DNA of 64,000 bases, from contig NZ_CBCRXM010000002.1 in the NCBI RefSeq assembly GCF_965137005.1, positions 186,001 to 250,000 on the forward strand. The letters are read 5' to 3'. This stretch comes from Sphingomonas_O antarctica (GTDB lineage Bacteria > Pseudomonadota > Alphaproteobacteria > Sphingomonadales > Sphingomonadaceae). A program made the position numbers and the translations under genes. How positions within the stretch are numbered: the first letter of the stretch is position 1; the number at the start of each line of letters is the position of its first letter. Below the pieces are notes generated by a model. The model saw nothing but the letters and a program-made list of their open reading frames with translations. It was not told where the DNA came from and did not search any database. Of the stretch, positions 51,408-59,445 are shown in pieces.

Positions 51408-52727
51408 TTAAATGGCGTGGCCAGGCTGGCCTTCGCGCGGAGTGGGGTGCGCGGTGCCGAGCGTGGCTGAGGGGGCGGGCGGATTGGTGATGTCGGGCGA
51501 TTGCGGCGGATCGAGCTGACCCTCCCATTTCGCGACCACCGCGGTGGCGACGGCATTACCGACGACGTTGGTGCCGGTGCGGCCCATGTCGAGGAACTGG
51601 TCGACCGCGAGGATCAGGACGAGGCCGCCTTCGGGCAGGCCGAATTGCGCCATCGTGCCGGCGATCACGACGAGCGAGGCGCGCGGGACGGCGGCCATGC
51701 CCTTCGACGTCAGCATCAGCGTCAACAGCATCGTGATCTGCTGACCCATCGTCAGTTCGATGCCGTACAGCTGCGCAATGAAGATCGACGCGAAGGTCAT
51801 GTACATCATCGAGCCGTCGAGATTGAACGAGTAACCCAGCGGCAGGACGAAGCTGGAAATGCGGTTGGGCACGCCGAACTTGTCGAGCGCTTCGAGCGTC
51901 CGTGGATAGGCGGCTTCGGACGAGGCGGTCGAGAACGCGAGCAGGATCGGATCGCGGATATAGCGAAACAGGCTCGGCGCGCGACGTCCGATGATCGCGA
52001 AGGCGGCGAGGAACAGGAGTACCCAGAGAAGTGCGAGGCCGAGGTAGAAGCTGCCGATGAACTTGCCGAAGGTGACGAGCACACCGAGGCCGTTCGCGGC
52101 GACCGCCTTGGTCATCGCCGCGAACACCGCCAGCGGCGACACGCGCATGACGTAATTGGTGACGACCAGCATCACTTCGACCAGCGCATCGATACCTTTG
52201 ACGATCGGCTTGCCCTTGTCGCCGACCGCGGTCAGCGCGACCCCGAAGAAGACCGAAAAAATGACGATCTGGAGCATGGTCGTATTGGCCATCGCTTCGA
52301 AGATCGACTTGGGGACCATTTCGGTGATCGTCGTGAAGATATCGACATGTTTGGCGTCGATTCCCGAACTGCCCACCGCGCGCGACAGGTCGAGCCCCGA
52401 ATTGACCCCTGGCTGAAGGAAGTTGACCAGCCCCATGCCGAGCGTCAGCGAGACCAAAGTCGCACCGAGGAACCAGCCGATGGTCTTGGCGCCGACGCGG
52501 CCCAATGACGCGGTGTCGCCCATATGGACGATGCCGGCGACCAACGTGGCGAACACCAGCGGCGCGACGATCATCTTGATCAGCCGCAGGAAGATGTCGG
52601 TGATCATCTTGAACCATTTATTGGCTTCGGTGACCGCGTCGGGCGACATGGTGGCGTGCATGATCGCGCCGATCACGATGCCGGCGACGAGGCCGATCAT
52701 GATGTAGAGTGTCAGTCGCTTCGCCAT
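51408..52727 (-). CDS. Dicarboxylate/amino acid:cation symporter (DAACS family)
   Basis: 439 residues from ATG 52727, with AAAGGGAG upstream. Eight or more membrane helices and the two hairpin loops are typical, including ASSEAAYPRTLEAL (Ser-rich HP1), SFNLDGSMMYM (the NMDGT-equivalent motif in helix 7) and TNVVGNAVATAVVAKWEG in helix 8. Related DctA/GltP proteins import C4-dicarboxylates or glutamate with protons or sodium. The substrate cannot be set. An extra Pro-rich tail of about 30 residues ends the protein. Confidence 0.88.
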   Translation of the reverse strand: MAKRLTLYIMIGLVAGIVIGAIMHATMSPDAVTEANKWFKMITDIFLRLIKMIVAPLVFATLVAGIVHMGDTASLGRVGAKTIGWFLGATLVSLTLGMGLVNFLQPGVNSGLDLSRAVGSSGIDAKHVDIFTTITEMVPKSIFEAMANTTMLQIVIFSVFFGVALTAVGDKGKPIVKGIDALVEVMLVVTNYVMRVSPLAVFAAMTKAVAANGLGVLVTFGKFIGSFYLGLALLWVLLFLAAFAIIGRRAPSLFRYIRDPILLAFSTASSEAAYPRTLEALDKFGVPNRISSFVLPLGYSFNLDGSMMYMTFASIFIAQLYGIELTMGQQITMLLTLMLTSKGMAAVPRASLVVIAGTMAQFGLPEGGLVLILAVDQFLDMGRTGTNVVGNAVATAVVAKWEGQLDPPQSPDITNPPAPSATLGTAHPTPREGQPGHAI

Positions 52728-52741
52728 GCCGCTCCCTTTCT

Positions 52742-54088
52742 TCAAGAGTTACGGGCGGCGAGCGTGTCGAGCAATCCCCGCGCAAAGCCGGTCAGACTGT
52801 CGTCGCGCGCGCCCATCACGACGATGCGGTCACCGGGTTGGGCGAGGGCGATCAGCCGCGCGCCGCAATCGTCGCGCGATGCGATATGTTCGGCATTGGG
52901 TACGAGGGCGGTGAGCGCGTCGCTGCCGATACTTTTGTCGGTGGTGCCGCCGAAATAGGCGGGATCGCTGACGATCAGGCGGTCCTCGGGGCGCAGGTTC
53001 CTGGCGAAACTTTCGGCCAGTTCGCGCGCCATCAGCTTGAGTGGACCATAACCGTGCGGCTGGAAGAATACGAGCAATCGACCGGGGAAGGCACCGAGGG
53101 TGGCGAGCGTGGCGGCGATCTTGTCGGGGTTGTGGCCGAAATCGTCGATCACCGTGATGCCGTCCGCTTTACCGACGATTTCGAGCCGCCGCGCGATGCC
53201 ACGATAGGTGGCGAGCGCGGCGGCCGCCTGGGTCAGCGGGATGTCGAGCGCGATAGCGGCGGCGATGGCCGCGAGTGCGTTGGCGGCATTGTGCCTGCCC
53301 GGCACCGCGAGCGTGACGCGCGCTGCATTACCGCGATGGCTGACGTCGAAAGCGATGCCGCCGGGGGCTTCGTCGACCGCGCTGCCGCGCACATCGGCAT
53401 CATCGCCGAAGCCGAAGCGCAAGCCGTGAAGGCTCGCGCTTTCGACGTCGTCGCCATTGACCACGGGCCGCTGGCACGCGCTGACGAAGCCCGAGAACAG
53501 CCCGCGCAATTCGGGGAGCGGCTTGTGGTCGAGCGCGATGTTGGTGACCACGCCGACGGTCGGGCGATACAGGCTGATCGAGCCGTCGCTTTCATCGACT
53601 TCGCTGACGAACACGCCGCCGCCACGGCCGGTGCGGCTGGCGCTGCCGAAGTTTCGCATCGGCGCGCCGTTGACGATGGTCGGGTCGAGGCCCGCTTCGG
53701 CCAGGATCCAGCCGGTCATGCCGGTCACGGTCGATTTACCGCTGGTCCCGCCGATGGCGACCGACACCGGCGCGTCGTTGAGCAAGCGCGCCAGCAATTG
53801 GGCGCGCGTCAGGCGGGTCAGCCCGAGTTCCCTGGCGCGGGCGATATCGGCGACGGTGTCCTCGATCGCCGCGCTGGCGACGACGATCTGCCCGGGGCGG
53901 ATGGCCGATCCGTCTTGAGGGTGAAGCGCAAAGCCCGCGGTCTTCAGCGCATCGAATTTTTCGGGCGTGCGGCCCTGATCGTGCGCGCGGTCGGAACCCG
54001 CGACCTGCGCGCCGCCCGCCTTCACGATTTCCGCGAGCGGCAACATGCCCGATCCGCCCAGCCCGACGAAGAAATATTTATCGCTCAC
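52742..54088 (-). CDS. Mur ligase family protein (Mpl/MurC-like)
   Basis: 448 residues. The N-terminal MurC/Mpl domain starts YFFVGLGGSGMLPLAEI, the ATP site is GGTSGKST and the metal region is SEVDESDGS, followed by NIALDHKPL and a C-terminal IDDFGHNPDKI. Mpl attaches the murein tripeptide to UDP-MurNAc for recycling, while MurC adds L-alanine. This gene stands outside the mur cluster, which favours Mpl or another recycling ligase. It is convergent or upstream of no other mur gene here, and leads the minus-strand run. Confidence 0.8.
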   Translation of the reverse strand: MSDKYFFVGLGGSGMLPLAEIVKAGGAQVAGSDRAHDQGRTPEKFDALKTAGFALHPQDGSAIRPGQIVVASAAIEDTVADIARARELGLTRLTRAQLLARLLNDAPVSVAIGGTSGKSTVTGMTGWILAEAGLDPTIVNGAPMRNFGSASRTGRGGGVFVSEVDESDGSISLYRPTVGVVTNIALDHKPLPELRGLFSGFVSACQRPVVNGDDVESASLHGLRFGFGDDADVRGSAVDEAPGGIAFDVSHRGNAARVTLAVPGRHNAANALAAIAAAIALDIPLTQAAAALATYRGIARRLEIVGKADGITVIDDFGHNPDKIAATLATLGAFPGRLLVFFQPHGYGPLKLMARELAESFARNLRPEDRLIVSDPAYFGGTTDKSIGSDALTALVPNAEHIASRDDCGARLIALAQPGDRIVVMGARDDSLTGFARGLLDTLAARNS

Positions 54089-54100
54089 GCCCTCGCCCTA

Positions 54101-54215
54101 ACCGTTCCTCCCGAGCGAAGTCGAGGGACTATGCCGAGCGCAGCCGAGGCTCTATCGGTCGTGCGTTCTCGACTGCGCTCGAACGAATGTCTCGACTTCG
54201 CTCGACACGAACGGT
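54101..54215. repeat. Palindromic element with CGAGCGAAGTCGAG cores
   Basis: Outer arms near 54101-54126 and 54190-54215 pair imperfectly; both carry GAGCGAAGTCGAG or its complement. An inner pair (around 54135-54150 and 54166-54182) has the variant GAGCGCAGCCGAG. It fills the divergent gap between the Mpl-like gene and the LD-carboxypeptidase and may hold their promoters. Confidence 0.65.
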
Positions 54216-54227
54216 GTGGGGGTTGAG

Positions 54228-55007
54228 TTGAAGATTGCCGTCGTCGCGCCGTCGAACCGCTTGCCCGATGAGGTGCCCGACCGCGTGCGCGCACTGGTGA
54301 GGGATCGCGCGGAGATCGTGTTCCATCCGCAATGTTTCTTGTCCTCCGGGCATTTTGCCGGACCCGACCAAATGCGCGAGAACGCCTTGGTAGAAGTCGC
54401 CAACGATCCGGCGATCGATGCGGTGTGGTTCGCGCGCGGCGGCTATGGCGCGGGGCGCATCGCCGAAACCGCCATCGCGCGGCTGGGCGATGTGGCGCGC
54501 GAAAAAACATATCTGGGATATAGCGATGCGGGGTTTCTGCTCGCCGGATTGCACAAGGCCGGGTTTGGCCGCGTGTTGCATGGCCCGATGCCCGCCGACA
54601 TCCGGCGGATCGGCGGCGAGGCGGCAGTGTCGCGTGCCGTCGATGCCCTGCTCGCGCCGCCAGTGGCCGACCGGCCGCAATATGCCTTCAACCTGACGGT
54701 GCTGTCGTCACTCCTCGGCACCGCGATCGAGCCCGATTTTTCCGGGCGTGCCCTGATGATCGAGGAGGTCGACGAGCATGCCTATCGCATCGACCGGATG
54801 CTGTTCCATGTGACGTCGCAACCTGCGATCCGCCGCGCCGCAGGATTGATGCTCGGGCGGTGCGATCCGGTTCCCGACAACGATCCCGATTTCGGGGAAG
54901 AGGTCGAGGCGATCGCGCGCTATTGGTGCGCGCGGTCGCACATTCCGTATCTCGGTCGTGCCGATATCGGCCATGACGCGGACAATGCGGTCGTGCGCTT
55001 TTCCTGA
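54228..55007 (+). CDS. LD-carboxypeptidase family protein (S66)
   Basis: 259 residues from TTG 54228, giving the family start LKIAVVAPSNR; GTG 54216 is also open. The S66 nucleophile is Ser in LGYSDAGFLL, and the Glu/His partners are in EEVDEHAYRIDRML and GHDADNAV. Such enzymes remove the terminal D-alanine from murein tetrapeptides in the cytoplasm during cell-wall recycling. Being divergent from an Mpl-like ligase, which reuses the tripeptide product, it makes a sensible recycling pair. Confidence 0.87.
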   Translation: MKIAVVAPSNRLPDEVPDRVRALVRDRAEIVFHPQCFLSSGHFAGPDQMRENALVEVANDPAIDAVWFARGGYGAGRIAETAIARLGDVAREKTYLGYSDAGFLLAGLHKAGFGRVLHGPMPADIRRIGGEAAVSRAVDALLAPPVADRPQYAFNLTVLSSLLGTAIEPDFSGRALMIEEVDEHAYRIDRMLFHVTSQPAIRRAAGLMLGRCDPVPDNDPDFGEEVEAIARYWCARSHIPYLGRADIGHDADNAVVRFS

Positions 55008-55058
55008 TCCTTAACGACTGCGCGGTTACGCATCCCGAAACGAACAGGGGTGCTCGAC

Positions 55059-55667
55059 ATGAAGATGGTGATCGGTTGCGCGTGCGCGGGGACGGTGCTG
55101 GGGGGCATGTACGTGCATGGCGACCTGTCCGGCGGGCTGATTTATAACGTGCCGATCCACGCCGCCTATCTTCGCGCACAGGCGGTGCATGTCGACAGCT
55201 CGGGCATGAACGTCGGGTCGAACATCGCGCCCGATGTGGAGCGCTACAGCGACGAAGCGGTCAAATATTCCTATCGCATGGACGGGCAGAATGTCGGCAA
55301 GGTCGCGGTCGCGCTGCGACCGGCAGGCGAGGGACGGACGCGCGTGTGGGTCAGTTTCGAAAAGGGCGATGGCGACAGCACGCCGATGGTCGAGCGGATG
55401 CGGTCGGAGCTGAAACTGCTCGGCACCGCCACGATCGGCGAACAGGTGGCGGCGGCGATCGACCAGCGACCGGTCGACAAGGGGGTCATACAGGCGGCGA
55501 ACATGGCCTATATCGCCGCGCACACTCAGGACATTTTTACGGGCGTGGCCGAGAAAATGAACGAGTCCGCGGCCGATTTCCACAAACAGGATGCCGACGA
55601 CGCCTACCGCCATGCCCAGTCGTCGGCGGGCAAGCCGTCGGTCGATCTCGACCATAAGAGCCAATGA
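55059..55667 (+). CDS. Exported protein of unknown function
   Basis: 202 residues from ATG 55059, preceded by CAGGGG; GTG 55050 is also possible. A short hydrophobic start (MVIGCACAGTVLGGMYV) could be a signal or anchor. The rest is hydrophilic, with SYRMDGQNVGKVAVALRP and a region of charged helices. I recognise no family. It lies 50 bases after the LD-carboxypeptidase and converges on the PEP-CTERM gene. Confidence 0.6.
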   Translation: MKMVIGCACAGTVLGGMYVHGDLSGGLIYNVPIHAAYLRAQAVHVDSSGMNVGSNIAPDVERYSDEAVKYSYRMDGQNVGKVAVALRPAGEGRTRVWVSFEKGDGDSTPMVERMRSELKLLGTATIGEQVAAAIDQRPVDKGVIQAANMAYIAAHTQDIFTGVAEKMNESAADFHKQDADDAYRHAQSSAGKPSVDLDHKSQ

Positions 55668-55689
55668 CGGCGGCGCGCCGCGCCGCCGT
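55667..55689. terminator. GC hairpin between convergent genes
   Basis: ACGGCGGCG at 55667-55675 pairs perfectly with CGCCGCCGT at 55681-55689 over a 5-base loop. It is followed by TTATC and lies between the stops of the unknown exported protein and the PEP-CTERM gene, suiting a bidirectional terminator. Confidence 0.45.
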
Positions 55690-55696
55690 TATCGGG

Positions 55697-56485
55697 TCAA
55701 GCGGTAACGACGTTCGAACGACGGCGACGGGCGGCAAAGCCCATCGCGCCGAAGCCGAGCAGCATCAGGCCCCAGGTCGCCGGTTCCGGCACGGCAGCAG
55801 TCGCTGAGACGCCGTCGAGCAGTGCCAGCGGCGGCAGGCCCCCGGGGCCACCCGCCGAAAGGAACGACAGGACGGGATTAACGCTGTCCGCCGTGAACAG
55901 CATCGTCGTGTGCATCCAGCCCGAGAAGCCGTGCGACGGCAGCGCGATGACATTGGTCTGCTGAGTCTGGCCACCCAGGCTGACGAAGAAGGTCTCGGTC
56001 GTTGCGCCGTTGAACAGCCCGTAACCCGGCAGGATCAGCTGCGCGCCGGCCCAGTCGAAGGTGACCGCATATTTCTTGCCGATCGTCAGGCCCGAAAGCT
56101 GCTGCGAGATCGCCGGAGCATAAGCGGTGTCGGCGTCGGGCGCCCAGAAATTACCGCCGGTCGGGCTGGTCCCGGTGAAGCCATTGGCCTCCCCGTACTT
56201 TGGCGCCCAGATCGACGCCGGGGGCGAACCCGGTCCGTTATTGTCCTGCGCGGTCGGCGAACCTGTGCCATCGCCGGGACCAAAGAAGATGCCATAGCCC
56301 TGGCCGCCATAGGTGCCGCCGGGGCTCGACGTCGTCCAACCGACGGCCTGGGTGTAGAGGCTGCCGAGGTTCGGGCCGTTCGTCAGGTTTTCAAATCCGC
56401 CATTGACGACCAGCGACGCTGCCGACGAATTTGACGCCCCGACGACAGCCGCCAACAGGGCGGCGCATGCAACGATCTTCTTCAT
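55697..56485 (-). CDS. PEPxxWA-CTERM sorting-domain protein
   Basis: 262 residues with a signal peptide (MKKIVACAALLAAVVGASNSSA) and a C-terminal sorting tail: VPEPATWG, a hydrophobic helix, then AARRRR. That tripartite signal is recognised by exosortases, which cut at PEP and hand the protein to the exopolysaccharide-linked envelope. The middle domain starts LVVNGGFENL and looks like a carbohydrate-binding-type beta sandwich. The exosortase itself is not in this window, but the EpsD-type lipoprotein at 660-1556 belongs to the same kind of system. Confidence 0.87.
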   Translation of the reverse strand: MKKIVACAALLAAVVGASNSSAASLVVNGGFENLTNGPNLGSLYTQAVGWTTSSPGGTYGGQGYGIFFGPGDGTGSPTAQDNNGPGSPPASIWAPKYGEANGFTGTSPTGGNFWAPDADTAYAPAISQQLSGLTIGKKYAVTFDWAGAQLILPGYGLFNGATTETFFVSLGGQTQQTNVIALPSHGFSGWMHTTMLFTADSVNPVLSFLSAGGPGGLPPLALLDGVSATAAVPEPATWGLMLLGFGAMGFAARRRRSNVVTA

Positions 56486-56637
56486 TTCGAATTCCCCCGA
56501 ACCGCAATGCTGCGACTTTGATTCGCGGTAACACGCTCGACTGCGCCCAAGAAGACGGCATCAACAAGGATGGTCCCAAAACGGGACTCGCGGGCGGTCG
56601 ATTGACTTCGCCGCCTCCAGTCCTCACCTCGCGGCGC

Positions 56638-58632
56638 ATGTCCGATCTGCTGAATATCGCCCTGCCCGACGGTTCCGTGCGCCAGGTTGCCCGCGGGACG
56701 ACGCCCGGGGAGATTGCGGCGGCGATCGGGCCGGGGCTGGCCAAGGCCGCGCTGGCGGCGCGGGTCGACGGCGAATTACGCGATTTGGACCGGCCTCTGG
56801 AGCATGATGCCAGTCTTGCCTTGGTCACGTCGCGGGACGAGGCGGATGCGCTCGAACTCGCGCGGCACGATTATGCGCATGTGCTGGCGGAAGCGGTGCA
56901 GAACCTGTTTCCGGGGACGCAGATCACCTTTGGCCCGTCGACCGATGACGGTTTCTACTACGACTTCGCGCCGAAAGACCGCCCGTTCACCGACGAGGAT
57001 CTGCCGGCGATCGAAGCCGAAATGCGCAAGGTCATCGGCCGCGACGAGAAACTGGTCCGCGAAGTGTGGGACCGCGACGCGCTGATCGCCAAATGGCAGG
57101 CCGAGGGCGAAAGTTTCAAGGCCGAATGGGCTGCGGGCCTTCCGGGCCATGAGGAACTGACGGTATACCGCTCGGGCCAGTGGATGGACATGTGCCGCGG
57201 GCCGCATCTGCAATCGACCGGCAAGCTCGATCCCAATGCCTTCAAGCTGATGCGCGTGTCGGGAGCCTATTGGCGCGGCGACCAGAACAACCCGCAGCTG
57301 TCGCGTATCTACGGCACTGGATGGCTCAACAAGAAGCAGTTGGACGCGCACCTCGTCCGGCTGGAGGAGGCCGCCAAGCGCGACCATCGCCGCATCGGAC
57401 AGGACATGGACCTGTTTCACTTGCAGGCCGAAGCGCACGGATCGGTGTTCTGGCATCCCAAGGGCTTCATTCTATGGCGCCAGTTGGAGGCCTATATGCG
57501 CCGACGGCTGGACGCCGCCGGCTATGACGAGGTGAAGACGCCGCAGCTGATGGACGCGCGTCAATGGGAACGCTCGGGCCATTGGGGCAAATATCGCGAG
57601 AACATGTTCGTGGTGCCCGACGAGATCCCGTCGGCCGAGGACGATGCGCCGATCCTGTCGGGGACGTCCGACCTGATGGCGCTGAAGCCGATGAACTGTC
57701 CGGCGCACGTGCTGATCTTCAAGCAGGGCATCAAATCGTATCGCGATCTGCCGCTGCGCATGGCTGAGTTCGGCTGTTGTCACCGCAACGAGCCACACGG
57801 CGCGCTGCACGGGATCATGCGCGTGCGCCAGTTCACGCAGGACGACGCGCATATCTTCGCGCGGCCCGATCAGCTGACGGTGGAAGTCGCCGAGTTCTGC
57901 GACCTGCTCGACAGCGTGTATCGCGATCTCGGCTTCGACACTTACGCCATCAAGCTCGCACTGCGTCCCGACAAAAGGTTCGGTTCGGACGAGATGTGGG
58001 ACTGGTCCGAACAGCAACTGCGCGATGCTGTGGCCGCGACGGGCCGCGCGACCGCCGAATATGGCTGGGAGGAATTGCCGGGTGAGGGCGCGTTCTATGC
58101 CCCGAAACTCGAATTCCATCTGACCGATGCGATCGGGCGGACCTGGCAGGTCGGGACGATCCAAACCGACACGGTGCTGCCCGAACGCCTCGACGCCAGC
58201 TATGTCGGCGAGGATGGCGCGCGCCATCGCCCGGTGATGCTGCATCGTGCGATCCTCGGCACGTTCGAGCGCTTCATCGGTATCCTGATCGAGCACCATG
58301 CCGGACGCTTCCCGCTGTGGCTGTCACCGGTGCAGGCGGTGGTCGCAACGATCGTGTCCGATGCGGACGATTACGCCAACAACGTGCTCGCCAAACTGGC
58401 GACGGCGGGGCTGCGTGCCGAAGGCGATCTGCGCAACGAGAAGATCAACTACAAGGTGCGCGAACACTCGCTGGCCAAGGTCCCGCATCTGCTGGTCGTC
58501 GGCAAGCGCGAAGCCGAGGAAGGCACCGTCGCGATCCGATCATTGGGCGTCGAAGGCCAGCGCACCATGTCGATCGAGGATGCGATCGCGTGGCTGCGCG
58601 ACGAAGCGACGCCGCCCGACTTGAAGCGCTGA
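56638..58632 (+). CDS. thrS: Threonine-tRNA ligase
   Basis: 664 residues from ATG 56638. An N-terminal TGS domain (MSDLLNIALPDGSVRQVARG) and editing domain (HDYAHVLAEAVQ, YRSGQWMDMCRGPHL) precede the class II catalytic core, with zinc Cys in KPMNCPAHVLIF, motif 2 FGCCHRNEPHGALHG and motif 3 HRAILGTFERFIG. The C-terminal anticodon-binding domain ends the protein. The thrS-infC order that follows is conserved in bacteria. The gap to infC holds a small GTGACG-GAAT-CGTCAC hairpin but no T run. Confidence 0.95.
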   Translation: MSDLLNIALPDGSVRQVARGTTPGEIAAAIGPGLAKAALAARVDGELRDLDRPLEHDASLALVTSRDEADALELARHDYAHVLAEAVQNLFPGTQITFGPSTDDGFYYDFAPKDRPFTDEDLPAIEAEMRKVIGRDEKLVREVWDRDALIAKWQAEGESFKAEWAAGLPGHEELTVYRSGQWMDMCRGPHLQSTGKLDPNAFKLMRVSGAYWRGDQNNPQLSRIYGTGWLNKKQLDAHLVRLEEAAKRDHRRIGQDMDLFHLQAEAHGSVFWHPKGFILWRQLEAYMRRRLDAAGYDEVKTPQLMDARQWERSGHWGKYRENMFVVPDEIPSAEDDAPILSGTSDLMALKPMNCPAHVLIFKQGIKSYRDLPLRMAEFGCCHRNEPHGALHGIMRVRQFTQDDAHIFARPDQLTVEVAEFCDLLDSVYRDLGFDTYAIKLALRPDKRFGSDEMWDWSEQQLRDAVAATGRATAEYGWEELPGEGAFYAPKLEFHLTDAIGRTWQVGTIQTDTVLPERLDASYVGEDGARHRPVMLHRAILGTFERFIGILIEHHAGRFPLWLSPVQAVVATIVSDADDYANNVLAKLATAGLRAEGDLRNEKINYKVREHSLAKVPHLLVVGKREAEEGTVAIRSLGVEGQRTMSIEDAIAWLRDEATPPDLKR

Positions 58633-58724
58633 TCGTGACGGAATCGTCACAGGCTTGCGGCTAATTGCGGCGCACGTCTTTCGTTTACGCGCCAAAAATA
58701 CTAAATCGGCACTGAAACCAATGC

Positions 58725-58740
58725 AGGAGTCTTTTCTATC
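58725..58740 (+). promoter_or_regulatory. Ribosome binding site and ATC start codon of infC
   Basis: AGGAG at 58725-58729 is followed after eight bases by ATC at 58738, in frame with infC. The first ATG lies 15 bases further on, too far from the AGGAG. Rare start codons (ATT, ATA, ATC) are a known feature of infC because IF-3 itself rejects them, giving autoregulation. Confidence 0.7.
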
Positions 58741-59292
58741 CCACCGCCAGTAATGATGCGCCGCCCGCTGGGCCAACCGCCAATGGCCCTGAACGGGCCG
58801 CGCTATAACGAGTTCATCCAGTCGCCAAAGGTGCGGGTGATCGACGGCGAAGGCGAGAATCTGGGGGTGATGTTCACCCGCGAGGCGATGGAACAGGCGC
58901 GTGAGGTCGGACTCGATCTGGTCGAGGTGTCGCCGAACGCCGATCCGCCGGTCGCCAAGTTCCTCGACATCGGCAAGTTCAAATACGAAGCGCAGAAAAA
59001 AGCCAATCTCGCGCGCAAATCGTCGCGGACGCAGGAGATCAAGGAGATCAAGATGCGTCCCAATATCGACGATCACGATTACGATACGAAGATGAAAAAA
59101 ATAAACGAGTTCATCGGCGAAGGCGACAAGGTCAAGGTGACTTTGCGCTTTCGCGGCCGCGAATTGAGCCACACCCAGCTGGGCATGAACCTGTTGATCC
59201 GCGTGCAGGGTGACGTAGCGGAAATCGCCAAAGTCGAGCAGCATCCGCGCTTTGAAGGGCGCCAGATGCTGATGGTCATCGCGCCCAAATAG
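58738..59292 (+). CDS. infC: Translation initiation factor IF-3
   Basis: 184 residues if the ATC at 58738 is used (179 from ATG 58753). The N-terminal domain has NEFIQSPKVRVIDGEGENLGV and the linker and C-terminal domain contain KANLARKSSRTQEIKEIKMRPNID and VTLRFRGRELSH, all diagnostic of IF-3. It keeps ribosomal subunits apart and checks start-codon pairing. Spacing from AGGAG favours the ATC start. It is 105 bases after thrS and probably in one transcript. Confidence 0.93.
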   Translation: MPPPVMMRRPLGQPPMALNGPRYNEFIQSPKVRVIDGEGENLGVMFTREAMEQAREVGLDLVEVSPNADPPVAKFLDIGKFKYEAQKKANLARKSSRTQEIKEIKMRPNIDDHDYDTKMKKINEFIGEGDKVKVTLRFRGRELSHTQLGMNLLIRVQGDVAEIAKVEQHPRFEGRQMLMVIAPK

Positions 59293-59307
59293 CCGTTCGA
59301 TATATGT

Positions 59308-59373
59308 GGTAATAATGCCGCAGCGCTTGCAACTTATCCCGTGCTGCGCTGCGGCAAGTGTGGCGATATTACC
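59308..59373 (+). promoter_or_regulatory. Nested hairpin between infC and the TonB receptor gene
   Basis: An inner perfect 10-bp stem (TGCCGCAGCG at 59316 with CGCTGCGGCA at 59347) lies inside an outer 7-bp stem (GGTAATA at 59308 with TATTACC at 59367). There is no T run, so a plain terminator is unlikely. It may be a structured 5' leader of the receptor mRNA. It lacks the conserved boxes of the cobalamin riboswitch. Confidence 0.4.
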
Positions 59374-59445
59374 CCCACCGACCTATCGCCCCCTCCAACG
59401 CAGCTGGCCAAAAGGCTGGCGCTGGACGTTCAGGGGAGAAACAGG

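Noticed and set aside
58635..58650. Terminator between thrS and infC
   Set aside because: The 6-bp GTGACG/CGTCAC hairpin has no T run and thrS-infC are normally cotranscribed.
59293..59445. Cobalamin riboswitch upstream of the TonB receptor
   Set aside because: The nested hairpin has none of the conserved B12-box sequences.
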